The notes under the pieces: generated by a model
The model's input: the letters and a program-made list of their open reading frames with translations, nothing else
The model's database searches: none
What the model was told of the DNA's origin: nothing
Part shown: piece by piece, positions 10,037 through 18,578 of the stretch
Numbering within the stretch: position 1 is the stretch's first letter
How the letters are laid out: each line of letters opens with the position of its first letter
Assembly: GCA_028869135.1 (NCBI GenBank)
Contig: JAGWTC010000002.1
Location: 1 to 64,000, forward strand
Source of the DNA: Rhodocyclaceae bacterium
Lineage (GTDB): Bacteria; Pseudomonadota; Gammaproteobacteria; Burkholderiales; Rhodocyclaceae
DNA: 64,000 nt
Direction of reading: 5' to 3'
Position numbers and translations under genes: made by a program

Positions 10037-11496
10037 GTGACTTGATTAATGCATCGCTCAGCGAGCTGTCCGCGGCGCTGGCGGCCAAACAGGTATCCAG
10101 CGTCGAGCTGAGCACTTTGTTTCTCGACCGCATCGAAAAGCTCAACCCGATCGTGAATGCCTATGTCACGGTCGACCGCGCCCGGACCCTGGCCCAGGCA
10201 GCCGAGATGGACGCGCGCCGCGCCAAGGGCGAAACCGGCCCGCTGCTGGGCATTCCCTTCGGCCACAAGGACATCTTTTGCACCGAAGGCTGGCTCACCA
10301 CCTGCGGTTCGAAGATGCTCTCGAACTTTGTCAGCCCCTACGACGCGACCGTCGTGAGCAAGTTGAAGCAGGCCGGCGTGGTGACGCTGGGCAAGCTCAA
10401 TATGGACGAATTCGCGATGGGTTCGTCCAACGAGACTTCGTACTTCGGCCCGGTCAAGAACCCGTGGGATACCAAGCGCGTGCCCGGCGGCTCTTCGGGC
10501 GGCTCGGCTGCGGCGATCGCTGCGCGCCTGGCCCCGGCCGTCACCGGCACCGATACCGGCGGTTCGATCCGCCAGCCGGCGGCGCTGTGCGGCCTCACCG
10601 GCTTGAAACCCACCTACGGCGTGTGTTCGCGCTACGGCATGATCGCCTTCGCTTCCTCGCTCGACCAGGCCGGCCCGATGGCCAAGAGCGCCGAAGACTG
10701 CGCGCTGATGTTGAACGCGATGGCCGGCTTCGACGAGCGCGATTCGACCTCGCTGCAGCGCGAGACCGAGGACTACACGCGCGATCTGAACAAGCCGCTC
10801 AACGGTCTGCGCATCGGCCTGCCCAGGGAGTTCTTCGGCGAAGGCATGTCCGCCGACGTGCGCGCCAAGGTCGAAGAAGCGTTGGACCAATACCGCAAGC
10901 TGGGTGCGACCACGATCGAAGTGAGCCTGCCGAATTCCGGCCTGTCCGTCCCCGCCTACTATGTGATCGCGCCGGCCGAGGCCTCCAGCAATCTGTCGCG
11001 CTTCGACGGCGTGCGCTACGGTTATCGCGCCCCCGAGTACGGCAACCTCGACGACATGTACGCCAAGACGCGCGCCCAGGGTTTCGGACCCGAGGTGAAG
11101 CGCCGCATCCTGATCGGTACCTATGTGCTGTCGCACGGCTACTACGACGCCTATTACCTGCAGGCGCAGAAGATCCGCCGCCTGATCGCCGCCGACTTCG
11201 TCGAGGCCTTCAAGTCCTGCGACGTGATCATGGGGCCGGCCTCGCCCGACACCGCTTTCGCCTTTGGCGAGAAGAGCGGCGACCCGGTCAAGATGTACCT
11301 CAGCGACATCTACACGATCTCGACCAACCTCGCCGGCCTGCCCGGCATGTCGGTGCCCTGCGGCTTTGGCGACCATCATCTGCCGGTCGGTCTGCAGATC
11401 ATCGGCAACTATTTCGAAGAAGCGAAGATGCTCAACGTCGCGCATCAATATCAGCAAGTCACGAACTGGCATCGCGAGATGCCGGCGGGGATCTGA
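10033..11496 (+). CDS. gatA: Asp-tRNA(Asn)/Glu-tRNA(Gln) amidotransferase subunit A
   Basis: Amidase-signature enzyme that releases ammonia from glutamine for GatB. 487 residues. The Ser-cisSer-Lys triad is visible: Lys in [10 protein letters not shown] (about residue 79), the Gly/Ser-rich signature [15 protein letters not shown] (about 153-167) and the nucleophile in [16 protein letters not shown] (about 174-189). It lies between gatC (4-base overlap) and gatB (2-base gap). Confidence 0.97.
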   Translation: MSDLINASLSELSAALAAKQVSSVELSTLFLDRIEKLNPIVNAYVTVDRARTLAQAAEMDARRAKGETGPLLGIPFGHKDIFCTEGWLTTCGSKMLSNFVSPYDATVVSKLKQAGVVTLGKLNMDEFAMGSSNETSYFGPVKNPWDTKRVPGGSSGGSAAAIAARLAPAVTGTDTGGSIRQPAALCGLTGLKPTYGVCSRYGMIAFASSLDQAGPMAKSAEDCALMLNAMAGFDERDSTSLQRETEDYTRDLNKPLNGLRIGLPREFFGEGMSADVRAKVEEALDQYRKLGATTIEVSLPNSGLSVPAYYVIAPAEASSNLSRFDGVRYGYRAPEYGNLDDMYAKTRAQGFGPEVKRRILIGTYVLSHGYYDAYYLQAQKIRRLIAADFVEAFKSCDVIMGPASPDTAFAFGEKSGDPVKMYLSDIYTISTNLAGLPGMSVPCGFGDHHLPVGLQIIGNYFEEAKMLNVAHQYQQVTNWHREMPAGI

Positions 11497-11498
11497 CC

Positions 11499-12935
11499 AT
11501 GAAGTGGGAAGTCGTCATCGGTCTTGAGACCCACGCCCAGCTGCAAACCAAGTCGAAGATCTTCTGCGGCGCATCGACTGCCTTCGGCGCCGAGCCGAAC
11601 ACGCAAGCCGACGCCGTGAGCCTGGCACTGCCCGGCGTGCTGCCGGTGCTGAACCGCGAAGCGGTGGTCTGCGCCATCAAGTTCGGCCTCGCCATCGGCG
11701 CTCACATCACCGATCGCTCGGTGTTTGCGCGCAAGAACTACTTTTATCCCGACCTGCCCAAGGGCTACCAGATCAGCCAGATGGATCTGCCCGTCGTGGC
11801 CGGCGGCGCCATCACCATCAATGTGGATGGTGCCGACAAGGTCGTGAACCTGACCCGCGCCCACCTTGAAGAGGATGCCGGCAAGTCGCTGCACGAAGAC
11901 TTTCACGGCAAGTCGGGCATCGACCTCAACCGCGCCGGCACCCCGCTGCTCGAGATCGTCTCGGAGCCCGATATGCGCTCCGCCGCCGAGGCCGTGGCCT
12001 ACGCCAAGAAGCTGCACGAACTGGTGCAATGGATCGGCATCTGCGACGGCAATATGCAGGAAGGCTCCTTCCGCTGCGACGCCAACGTCTCGGTGCGCCG
12101 CCCCGGCGAGCCCTACGGCACCCGCCGCGAGATCAAGAACCTCAACTCCTTCCGCTTCCTCGAACAGGCCATCAACTACGAAGTGCAGTGGCAGATCAAC
12201 GAGATCGAGGAAGGCCGCAAGATTCAGCAGGCTACCGTGCTGTTCGATCCGGACACCGGCGAAACGCGCATGATGCGCAGCAAGGAAGATGCGCACGACT
12301 ACCGCTACTTCCCCGATCCCGACCTGCTGCCGGTCGAGATCACCGAGGCATGGAAGGCCGAGGTCAAGGCCGGCATGCCCGAGCTGCCGCAAGTCATGCA
12401 GCAGCGCTTCACCGGCGAGTACGGCCTGTCGGCCTACGATGCCGGCATCATCACGTCCTCGCGCGAGATGGCGCAGTACTTCCTCGATGCCGTGGCCGCT
12501 GCCGGCACGGCCAACGCCAAGCTCTGTGCCAACTGGATACAGGGCGAGCTGGCGGCGCGCCTGAATCGCGAAGAACGGAGCATCGCCGATGCGCCGATCA
12601 AGCCGGCGCAGCTCGCCGGTATCGTGCAACGCATCGTCGACAACACCATCTCCAACAAGATCGGCCGCGATGTCTTCGACGCGTTGTGGAACGGCGAAGG
12701 CAAGGACGCCGACGCCGTGATCGAGGCCAAGGGCTTGAAGCAGATCACGGACACCGGCGCCATCGAGGCCATCATCGACGAAGTGCTGGCGGCCAACTCG
12801 AAGTCGGTCGAGGAGTTCCGCGCCGGCAAGGACAAGGCCTTCAATGCGCTGGTCGGTCAGGCCATGAAGGCGACCAAGGGCAAGGCCAATCCGCAACAGG
12901 TCAACGACTTGCTGAAAAAGAAGCTCGGCGCCTGA
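11499..12935 (+). CDS. gatB: Asp-tRNA(Asn)/Glu-tRNA(Gln) amidotransferase subunit B
   Basis: ATP-dependent tRNA kinase/transamidase subunit, 478 residues. Starts [24 protein letters not shown] and has the hallmark [17 protein letters not shown] (about 144-160) and [12 protein letters not shown] (about 188) of the cradle domain; the C-terminal YqeY-like tail domain ends [17 protein letters not shown]. The start at 11499 is 2 bases after the gatA stop; the frame is open far upstream within gatA but that is shadow. It is the last gene of the operon, followed by a strong terminator. Confidence 0.97.
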   Translation: MKWEVVIGLETHAQLQTKSKIFCGASTAFGAEPNTQADAVSLALPGVLPVLNREAVVCAIKFGLAIGAHITDRSVFARKNYFYPDLPKGYQISQMDLPVVAGGAITINVDGADKVVNLTRAHLEEDAGKSLHEDFHGKSGIDLNRAGTPLLEIVSEPDMRSAAEAVAYAKKLHELVQWIGICDGNMQEGSFRCDANVSVRRPGEPYGTRREIKNLNSFRFLEQAINYEVQWQINEIEEGRKIQQATVLFDPDTGETRMMRSKEDAHDYRYFPDPDLLPVEITEAWKAEVKAGMPELPQVMQQRFTGEYGLSAYDAGIITSSREMAQYFLDAVAAAGTANAKLCANWIQGELAARLNREERSIADAPIKPAQLAGIVQRIVDNTISNKIGRDVFDALWNGEGKDADAVIEAKGLKQITDTGAIEAIIDEVLAANSKSVEEFRAGKDKAFNALVGQAMKATKGKANPQQVNDLLKKKLGA

Positions 12936-12953
12936 CTTTGTGCCCCTGAAACA

Positions 12954-12985
12954 AAAAAGCGCCCATGCTTGCATGGGCGCTTTTT
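12954..12985. terminator. Bidirectional intrinsic terminator after gatB
   Basis: 15-bp perfect stem (12954-12968 with 12971-12985) with a 2-base loop, flanked by A-runs on the left and T-runs on the right, so it can terminate gatB transcripts on plus and the convergent exported-protein gene on minus. Confidence 0.9.
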
Positions 12986-13000
12986 CATGGGGCCGCGCTT

Positions 13001-13615
13001 TTAACGCAGTCTGTCGGTGCCCGCCGTCAGCCGCATATAGCGCTGCTTTTCCTCCTCGAAGCGCAGTTTCGCCGCCCCGATTTCCTGCCCTCGCGCTTCG
13101 ATGGCCTTCTTGTGCGCCTCGATCTCCTGCTCGTTGGCGTCCATCTGGGTCTTCAGCTCTTTGGGCAGTGCCCCCTTTTTGTAGAACTCGGCCTCATTGC
13201 CGAGTTTTTGCTTCAGCTTTTGCGACTCCGCCAGCTTTTTTTCCATGATCTGCTGGCCTTTCTTCAGATCGCTGAGGATGCGCTCGTGGCCGATATCTAG
13301 GTCGCTCAAGGTGGCGTAGGCGCTGACCAGCTTGCGGTCAAGCCGCTCCTGTTCGGCCTTCTTTTCTTCTTCCTCGCGCTGGCGTGCCAGCTCGGCGTCT
13401 TTCAGCTTCTGCTGCTCGGGCGTCAGGGGCGCCGCGTAGTGCTTGGTGACGACGCCGGCATTGTTCAACTGGCGGTAGGCCTTGCCGTAGCAGGCTGCCG
13501 GTATGCCGTCGTCGCAAAAGGTCTTGCCGTTCACTTCGCAGCAAAAGGTGTTGGCCATGGCGGCCAGCGGCATGGCGGCGATCAGGAACAGGCTGTAACG
13601 TGCATGCGACGACAT
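13001..13615 (-). CDS. Exported coiled-coil protein of unknown function
   Basis: 204 residues. A signal peptide (residues 1-21, ending AMAN) precedes a short cysteine-bearing segment (FCCEVNGKTFCDDGIPAACYG, four Cys within about 20 residues), then a long charged coiled coil (about 65-195) rich in Glu, Lys and Gln. The Cys segment resembles the small N-terminal modules of DUF4124-like periplasmic proteins, but I cannot assign a family. It is 14 bases downstream of pyrE on the same strand and may share its transcript. Probably periplasmic; function unknown. Confidence 0.75.
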   Translation of the reverse strand: MSSHARYSLFLIAAMPLAAMANTFCCEVNGKTFCDDGIPAACYGKAYRQLNNAGVVTKHYAAPLTPEQQKLKDAELARQREEEEKKAEQERLDRKLVSAYATLSDLDIGHERILSDLKKGQQIMEKKLAESQKLKQKLGNEAEFYKKGALPKELKTQMDANEQEIEAHKKAIEARGQEIGAAKLRFEEEKQRYMRLTAGTDRLR

Positions 13616-13629
13616 ACGAGGAATCCGGA

Positions 13630-14265
13630 TTAGATGCCGTATTGCTGTCGATAGGCCGATACGGCGGTTAGGTTGCGTTGCAGTTCGGGATTGTCGCCGA
13701 GGTAGGCGATCAGGTCCGCGAGCGTGGCGACTGGAATCACCGGGATGTTGTAATTACGCTCCACTTCCTGCACCGCGGACAGGGTGCCTTGCCCGCGCTC
13801 CTGGCGATCCAGCGCGATCACCACGCCGGCCAGATCGGCGCCGGCCTGGCGAATCAACTCGACCGATTCGCGTACCGAGGTGCCGGCCGAGATCACATCG
13901 TCAATGACGAGCACGCGGCCCTTGATAGGCGCGCCGACCAGTGTGCCGCCCTCGCCGTGATCCTTGGCTTCCTTGCGGTTATAGGCGTAGGGCGTGTTGC
14001 GGCCATGCTGGGCGAGCATCATGGCGGTGCCGGCGGCGAGCGGAATGCCCTTGTAGGCCGGCCCGAACAGCACGTCGAATTCGAGGCCGGAAGCGATGAT
14101 GGCGCGGGCGTAGAAGTCGCACAGCCTGAGCATGCTGTCGCCGTCGTTGAAGAGGCCCGCATTGAAGAAATAGGGCGACGAGCGCCCGGCCTTGGTGGTG
14201 AATTCGCCGAAGCGCAGCACATTGCGCTCGCAGGCGAACCCGATGAAATCCCGGCTAAAATCCAA
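13630..14265 (-). CDS. pyrE: Orotate phosphoribosyltransferase
   Basis: Makes OMP from orotate and PRPP in pyrimidine synthesis. 211 residues from a TTG start at 14265, chosen because a strong ribosome site (GGAAGGA) precedes it and the protein then begins [11 protein letters not shown] like its relatives; a longer frame reaches 14385 but runs over xthA. The PRPP-binding loop [13 protein letters not shown] (about 120) and the catalytic-loop Lys-rich segment [13 protein letters not shown] (about 95) are present. Divergent from xthA with only 16 bases between the starts. Confidence 0.95.
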   Translation of the reverse strand: MDFSRDFIGFACERNVLRFGEFTTKAGRSSPYFFNAGLFNDGDSMLRLCDFYARAIIASGLEFDVLFGPAYKGIPLAAGTAMMLAQHGRNTPYAYNRKEAKDHGEGGTLVGAPIKGRVLVIDDVISAGTSVRESVELIRQAGADLAGVVIALDRQERGQGTLSAVQEVERNYNIPVIPVATLADLIAYLGDNPELQRNLTAVSAYRQQYGI

Positions 14266-14281
14266 CGTCTTTTCCTTCCAG

Positions 14282-15088
14282 ATGGGTGCAAATTTCGTGC
14301 GTATCATATCCCTGAATCTCAACGGCATCCGCTCGGCCACGACCAAAGGCGTTTTCGACTGGCTGGCGCTGCAGGAGGCGGACATCGTCTGCGTTCAGGA
14401 GCTCAAGGCGCAGGCGGGCGATCTGACGCCGCAGATGCAGGCGCCAAGGATAGGGAACGAGGACTTCAAGGGCTGGTTCCACTACGCCGAGAAAAAGGGC
14501 TACAGCGGCGTCGGCATCTACAGCAAGCATGCACCGGACAATGTGGTCGTGGGACTGGGCAATGCCGAGTTCGACGCCGAAGGCCGCTACATCCAGCTCG
14601 ATTTCGCGAACCTTTCCGTCGTTTCCGTCTATCTGCCGTCCGGCTCCAGTTCGCCCGAGCGCCAGGAAGCCAAGTTCCGTTTCATGGAGGTGTTCTATCC
14701 GCATCTGCAGGCCTTGCGCGAATGCGGCCGCGAAATCGTGATTTGCGGCGACTGGAATATCGCCCACAAGGAAATTGACCTCAAGAACTGGAAGGGCAAC
14801 CTCAAGAACTCCGGCTTCCTGCCGGAGGAGCGCGCCTGGCTGACGCGGGTTTTCGGCGAGCAGGGCTGGGTGGACGTCTACCGTCATCTTTACCCCGAGC
14901 ACGGCGAAGAGGCCTACACCTGGTGGAGCAATCGCGGCCAGGCCTGGGCCAAGAACGTGGGCTGGCGCATCGACTATCAGATCGCCACGCCGGGCGTGGC
15001 GCAGGGCGCGCATGCCTCGTCGGTTTACAAGGCGGCGAGGTTCTCCGATCATGCGCCGCTGACCGTCGATTACGCCCACGTGCTGTAA
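14282..15088 (+). CDS. xthA: Exodeoxyribonuclease III (AP endonuclease)
   Basis: EEP-superfamily DNA repair nuclease acting on abasic sites, 268 residues. Motifs: [11 protein letters not shown] (start), CVQELKAQ (metal-binding Glu, about residue 42), [20 protein letters not shown] (about 155-174) and the C-terminal [10 protein letters not shown] (catalytic His). The ATG at 14282 gives MGANFVRII; a GTG at 14297 giving [10 protein letters not shown] is equally possible and closer to relatives. The frame is open upstream inside pyrE. A 22-base piece of its 3' end is repeated 112 bases downstream. Confidence 0.94.
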   Translation: MGANFVRIISLNLNGIRSATTKGVFDWLALQEADIVCVQELKAQAGDLTPQMQAPRIGNEDFKGWFHYAEKKGYSGVGIYSKHAPDNVVVGLGNAEFDAEGRYIQLDFANLSVVSVYLPSGSSSPERQEAKFRFMEVFYPHLQALRECGREIVICGDWNIAHKEIDLKNWKGNLKNSGFLPEERAWLTRVFGEQGWVDVYRHLYPEHGEEAYTWWSNRGQAWAKNVGWRIDYQIATPGVAQGAHASSVYKAARFSDHAPLTVDYAHVL

Positions 15089-15177
15089 ATGCCCTGCCGT
15101 TCTACCTCCGGCCGCCGCTGCGCAGCTTAACTTGCAAGCAAGCTAGCCTGTGCCGCAATCCTGCTGGTGCCGGATTG

Positions 15178-15199
15178 TCCGATCATGCGCCGCTGACCG
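15178..15199 (+). repeat. 22-bp duplicate of the xthA 3' coding end
   Basis: Bases 15178-15199 are identical to 15044-15065 inside xthA, where they encode SDHAPLT. After the match the two copies diverge. It looks like the remnant of a short segmental duplication in the intergenic space. Confidence 0.85.
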
Positions 15200-15238
15200 A
15201 TATGCCCGGGCGCTCTCTCCGATCGATCTGCATTCTGA

Positions 15239-15274
15239 AAATGAAAACGGCGCCCGCAGGCGCCGTTTTCATTT
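15239..15274 (-). terminator. Terminator hairpin downstream of the PEP-CTERM gene
   Basis: 16-bp perfect stem (15239-15254 with 15259-15274) and a 4-base loop. In the minus-strand direction it is followed by TTTCAG within a T-rich stretch. It lies 13 bases after the stop of the PEP-CTERM gene and could also end xthA transcripts. Confidence 0.8.
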
Positions 15275-15287
15275 GTGCGAGAACGCT

Positions 15288-15917
15288 TCAGGCGCGCTTG
15301 CGGCGGGCCAGGCTCAGGCCGGCCAGCGCGAGACCGATCAACGCGACGGAGGTGGGCTCGGGCACATTGCCGGAAGCGGGGTTCAGGCTGATCATCGCCC
15401 ACAGCGCTTGCGTCTGGTTGGTGTTGTTGAAAGCCAGCGGCATCAGCGCCAGGCTGAAGGAGCCGCCATTGAAGGTGACGGTGGTGGCAAACCAGGTCAG
15501 TTGGAAGTCGACCGCGGCGTCGGCGAGCATGCCGGTGTAGGCGGTACCGAAGGCTTCCAGCGTCTGGGTGCCGCCGAAGGGGTTGGTGAAGGAGAACAGG
15601 GCGGTCACGCCAAGGTCGCCTGCGGCTTCGGTGCCGTTGATGCCGCCGTTGGTGTTCGGCTCCTGGAAGGACACCGTGCCGACCTGGAACAGGTGATAGT
15701 CGCCCGCATTGTTGAGCGTGAACGAATAGGGCGTCGTTTGCGCATTGAAGCGAACGTCGATCAGCTTGCCGGCGGCCTCATGGGCATCGATGCCGTAGCC
15801 GCTGCCCGGGTTGAGCGAGGACAGATTGACGTTGAACGACACCGGCGCTGCATGCGCAAATGCGGTAGCGGCCAGCAGGGTGGCGGAGAGCGTAAGTTGT
15901 TTGATGGTCTTAAGCAT
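15288..15917 (-). CDS. PEP-CTERM sorting domain protein
   Basis: 209-residue exported protein: signal peptide (about 1-23, ending AHA), a beta-rich Asn/Thr/Gly-rich body, and a C-terminal VPEPTS motif (about 185-190) followed by a hydrophobic helix and the basic tail RRKRA. This is the exosortase/PEP-CTERM sorting signal, so the protein should be cleaved and released or anchored by an exosortase encoded elsewhere. The ATG at 15917 is preferred over 15944 because it begins the signal peptide. A good sigma-54-type promoter stands just upstream. The body has no recognised domain; only sorting is supported. Confidence 0.9.
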   Translation of the reverse strand: MLKTIKQLTLSATLLAATAFAHAAPVSFNVNLSSLNPGSGYGIDAHEAAGKLIDVRFNAQTTPYSFTLNNAGDYHLFQVGTVSFQEPNTNGGINGTEAAGDLGVTALFSFTNPFGGTQTLEAFGTAYTGMLADAAVDFQLTWFATTVTFNGGSFSLALMPLAFNNTNQTQALWAMISLNPASGNVPEPTSVALIGLALAGLSLARRKRA

Positions 15918-15953
15918 GATTTGATACCAGTGGTGGCGGGACAAACGCTATTA

Positions 15954-15970
15954 AGCACTCTCCGTGCCAG
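15954..15970 (-). promoter_or_regulatory. Sigma-54 (-24/-12) promoter of the PEP-CTERM gene
   Basis: On the minus strand this reads CTGGCACGGAGAGTGCT: a GG and a GC dinucleotide exactly 10 bases apart, matching the sigma-54 consensus TGGCAC-N5-TTGC at all but one position. It would start transcription about 25 bases before the ATG at 15917. PEP-CTERM genes are known to be preceded often by such promoters, under the PrsK/PrsR two-component system. Confidence 0.75.
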
Positions 15971-16184
15971 AAAATATTGTTCTTTTAAATCAATGTTAAT
16001 CAGCCAAAAAAAGAATGGACTGTAAGGTTTGCCGACACAAATTCCGGGTCGTCGTATAAGTTGAAACTCGTCTTTTTTGAAACTTTTGATTTTGCGCAAA
16101 TGCGCACGATGTCCGATTGCCTTGCTGCGAGAAAGGCGGTAGGCTGATTCTATTCATTCACCATAAACCGACAGGAGATCCAAC
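15971..16184. promoter_or_regulatory. Divergent intergenic region (PEP-CTERM gene / DUF883 gene)
   Basis: An AT-rich stretch unlike its surroundings. It should hold the activator sites for the sigma-54 promoter and the promoter of the DUF883 gene; a TTGCTG near 16121 with TGATTC 17 bases on is a weak candidate for the latter. An inverted repeat TGCGCAAATGCGCA lies near 16093-16106. No ORF was recognised. Confidence 0.4.
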
Positions 16185-16496
16185 ATGAATGACGTGACCC
16201 AAGTTAACAAGGACAAGCTGATCGCGGACTTCAAGATGGTGGTCGCTGACGCAGAGGAAATTCTGCGCGTTACTGCCGGTCAGGCTGGCGAAAAGATGGC
16301 CGATCTGCGCGAAAAGGCCCAGGCCCGTCTGGCTGACGCCAAGTTCAAGCTGGCCGAGGCTGAAGCCATTCTGGTGGACAAGGCCAAGGCGGCCGGCCGC
16401 GCTGCCGACGACTATGTGCACGACAATCCCTGGCGCGCCGTCGGCATTGCCGCCGGCGTCGGCCTCGTTGTCGGTCTGCTGATCGGTCGCCGTTAA
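16185..16496 (+). CDS. DUF883 family membrane-anchored protein (YqjD/ElaB-like)
   Basis: 103 residues: a charged helical N-terminal part with Ala/Lys/Glu heptads (about 1-75), then NPWRAVGIAAGVGLVVGLLIGRR, the glycine-rich C-terminal membrane helix typical of the family. The E. coli members YqjD/ElaB bind ribosomes at the inner membrane in stationary phase and this one may do the same; that role is by homology only. It heads a yqjD-yqjE-yqjK-like set, with a good ribosome site (ACAGGAG) upstream. Confidence 0.88.
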   Translation: MNDVTQVNKDKLIADFKMVVADAEEILRVTAGQAGEKMADLREKAQARLADAKFKLAEAEAILVDKAKAAGRAADDYVHDNPWRAVGIAAGVGLVVGLLIGRR

Positions 16497-16499
16497 GCC

Positions 16500-16889
16500 G
16501 TGGCTGATGCGCGCCCGGGGCTGTACGCCTCGGTCAAGGGGCTGCTCGGTACTTCGCTGACCCTGCTGCAGACACGCCTCCAATTGCTCGTCACCGAGCT
16601 GGAGGAGGCGCGTGTCCGCCTTCTGGCGATACTGCTGTGGGCGGCTGTGGCCGTACTGGCCTTGGGCGCCGGACTGCTGTTTGTCGCAATTTTTCTCACG
16701 ATCCTGTTCTGGGAGCAGCGCCTGCTGGTCTCCGGCGTGTGCGCCGGCATCTTCCTCGCGGTCGGCATCCTGGCGGCGCTTACTGCGCGCCGTCTATGCG
16801 CTAGCCCCTCGGGGCTGTTCGCCGATAGCCTGGCCGAGCTGAGTCGCGACCGCGCTGCGCTGCGTTCGCCGGAGCCGGAGCAGGAATGA
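16500..16889 (+). CDS. YqjE-like phage-holin-family membrane protein
   Basis: 129 residues from a GTG start 3 bases after the previous stop. A short amphipathic N-terminus with LLQTRLQLLVTELEEARVR is followed by two strongly hydrophobic helices (about 43-65 and 74-95) and a charged tail. This is the pattern of the YqjE / holin superfamily III proteins found after yqjD. Function unknown; a membrane-stress role is inferred from the neighbours. Confidence 0.8.
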   Translation: MADARPGLYASVKGLLGTSLTLLQTRLQLLVTELEEARVRLLAILLWAAVAVLALGAGLLFVAIFLTILFWEQRLLVSGVCAGIFLAVGILAALTARRLCASPSGLFADSLAELSRDRAALRSPEPEQE

Positions 16890-17173
16890 AGCGGCATCAG
16901 CTTGAGCTGGCCCTGCGGAAGCAGCGTCTGCTGGTTCAGTCCGCCCACCAGCGCGAGCAGATGGCCTTGTATGCCGGCGGCATGAGGCCTTTGCTGGCCA
17001 CGGCCGACAAGGCAGTCGCCGGTGCGCTGTGGGTTAAGCAACATCCCGCAGTGCTTGCCGTATCCAGCGCGGCGCTCTTTATCTTGCGCCCGCGCTTCCT
17101 GGTGCGGCTTGCCATGCGCGGCTATTCGGCCTGGCGGCTGGTGCAGGTTTTCAGAGGCAGGCAGCGACATTGA
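16886..17173 (+). CDS. YqjK-like protein
   Basis: 95 residues, overlapping the previous gene by 4 bases. A basic N-terminal helix (LELALRKQRLLVQSAHQREQM) precedes a small hydrophobic segment (HPAVLAVSSAALFIL) and a basic tail ending RGRQRH. Matches the YqjK-like family by size, composition and position as third gene of a yqjDEK set. Function unknown. Confidence 0.75.
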   Translation: MKRHQLELALRKQRLLVQSAHQREQMALYAGGMRPLLATADKAVAGALWVKQHPAVLAVSSAALFILRPRFLVRLAMRGYSAWRLVQVFRGRQRH

Positions 17174-17667
17174 ACGCGCGCCTTGCCGTCTGTGCGCTAA
17201 CCCTGCTGCTTGCGGCATGCGCAGGCATTTCCAGTCGTCCCCCTGAGCCGTCTCAGGCCGAACGTGCGCCCGACTCCCCCCGCCAGCAGGCGCAGGCGCA
17301 GGATGTCGTGATGTATGCCTTATCCCTGATCGACACCGGCTATCGCTTCGGCGGCAAAAACCCCGAGGCGGGCTTGGACTGCAGCGGCATGGTCAGTTAC
17401 GTCTTTGCGCAGGCCGTCGGCCTCAGGCTGCAGGGCAGCGCCGGCGACATTGCGCGCCACGGTCATGCGGTGTCGCTGTCGCAGTTGCGGCCGGGCGACC
17501 TGGTGTTCTTCAATACCCTCAATCGCTCGTATTCGCATGTCGGGATCTACATCGGCAACGATCGTTTTGCCCATGCGCCCAGCACGGGCGGCAAGGTGCG
17601 CCTGGATAGCCTGAAAAATGGCTGGTACGCCTCACGTCTGGAAGCGGCGCGCACCTACTTTGAATGA
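17170..17667 (+). CDS. NlpC/P60 (C40) peptidase lipoprotein
   Basis: 165 residues from a TTG start that overlaps the preceding stop (ATTGA). Signal peptide with lipobox LLAAC (about residues 13-17), then an NlpC/P60 domain: catalytic Cys in GLDCSGMVSYVF, RPGDLVFFNT, catalytic His in SHVGIYIGNDRFAHAPS. Predicted to be an outer-membrane or periplasmic D-Glu-mDAP endopeptidase acting on cell-wall stem peptides (or muropeptides). It is co-transcribed with the membrane-stress trio upstream. Confidence 0.88.
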   Translation: MNARLAVCALTLLLAACAGISSRPPEPSQAERAPDSPRQQAQAQDVVMYALSLIDTGYRFGGKNPEAGLDCSGMVSYVFAQAVGLRLQGSAGDIARHGHAVSLSQLRPGDLVFFNTLNRSYSHVGIYIGNDRFAHAPSTGGKVRLDSLKNGWYASRLEAARTYFE

Positions 17668-17783
17668 CACAGCCTCCGGCGCCGGAGCTTGGTGTGGCGA
17701 AAAACGGGCTCGCTTGCCGTTCGAATCCGAATCGGCGGGTTCGGCGGGCGGGCGCCGCCGCGCCGGGAGCAATCCGCCGTCAA

Positions 17784-17812
17784 TTACCGAAGCGCGACAG
17801 ATCGGCTAGAAT
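17784..17812 (+). promoter_or_regulatory. Sigma-70 promoter of pcm
   Basis: TTACCG at 17784-17789 and TAGAAT at 17807-17812, exactly 17 bases apart, ending 36 bases before the pcm start. The -10 has five of six consensus bases. Confidence 0.65.
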
Positions 17813-17848
17813 TGCAAGGTTTTCGCAATCCATTTACTTCGAGCTGCC

Positions 17849-18502
17849 ATGAACTTCGAACAAGCCCGTTTCAACATGATCGAGCAACAAATCCGTCCCT
17901 GGGACGTGCTTGATCAAAGCGTTCTCGATCTGCTGTTTGCCGTGCGTCGCGAGGAGTTCGTGCCGGCTGCCATGCAGCGCCTGGCTTTCGCCGATGCCGA
18001 GATTCCCCTGGGCTATGGCGCGGTCATGCTGGCACCCAAGATCGAGGCGCATGCACTGCAGGCCGTGCAGGTCAGGAAGCATGAAAGCGTGCTCGAAATC
18101 GGCGCGGGTTCCGGCTATATGGCGGCACTGCTGGCCGCCCATGCGGCGCATGTGACCACGCTGGAAATCGTTCCGGAGCTCGCCGATATGGCGCGCGCCA
18201 ATCTGCGCCGCGCCCAGATCGACAATGTCACGGTCGAAACCGCCAATGGCGCCGGCGGTCTGCCGGCCAAGGCGCCCTTCGACGTCATCGTCGTTTCGGC
18301 CAGCGTGCCGGAAGTGCCGCAGGAACTGCTGGCTCAGCTCAAGATCGGCGGCCGCCTGTTTGCCATCGTCGGCGAAGAGCCGGTGATGGAGGCGCAATTG
18401 ATCACCCGCGACAGCGACGCCGGCTTCCGCACGCAGACGCTGTTCGAAACCGTGACCACGCCGCTGACCGAGCTGGTGCCGGTCCAGAAGTTCAGCTTCT
18501 AA
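17849..18502 (+). CDS. pcm: Protein-L-isoaspartate O-methyltransferase family protein
   Basis: 217-residue SAM-dependent methyltransferase that repairs isoaspartyl residues in aged proteins. Rossmann motif I VLEIGAGSGYMAALLA (about 76-91), a following LEIVPELADMARANL, and a PIMT-type N-terminal segment with MIEQQIRPWDVLDQSVLD. Typical PIMT substrate-lid residues are less clear (the usual GDG is YGA here), so it could be one of the PIMT-like paralogues common in betaproteobacteria near tolC or rhodanese genes. Has its own promoter. Confidence 0.85.
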   Translation: MNFEQARFNMIEQQIRPWDVLDQSVLDLLFAVRREEFVPAAMQRLAFADAEIPLGYGAVMLAPKIEAHALQAVQVRKHESVLEIGAGSGYMAALLAAHAAHVTTLEIVPELADMARANLRRAQIDNVTVETANGAGGLPAKAPFDVIVVSASVPEVPQELLAQLKIGGRLFAIVGEEPVMEAQLITRDSDAGFRTQTLFETVTTPLTELVPVQKFSF

Positions 18503-18578
18503 TGCCCCCGCGCTCACTTTGTTCGCTGCCCCCCGTGGGGGTGCAGGCCTCCTTCGGGGCGGCCCGTCAGGAGGCCTG
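18503..18578 (+). promoter_or_regulatory. GC-rich dispersed-repeat-like leader with SD-sequestering hairpin
   Basis: This segment is built of inverted repeats: CCCCCCG/GTGGGGG-type arms and a 10-bp perfect stem (18544-18553 with 18569-18578) ending directly at the rhodanese ATG. The right arm includes the AGGAGG ribosome site (18569-18574). The sequence resembles GC-rich intergenic repeats common in betaproteobacterial genomes (pattern recalled, not searched). Confidence 0.65.

Noticed and set aside
10278-11498. N-terminal extension of gatB through gatA
   Set aside because: It is the gatA sequence in another frame; GatB homologues start [10 protein letters not shown].
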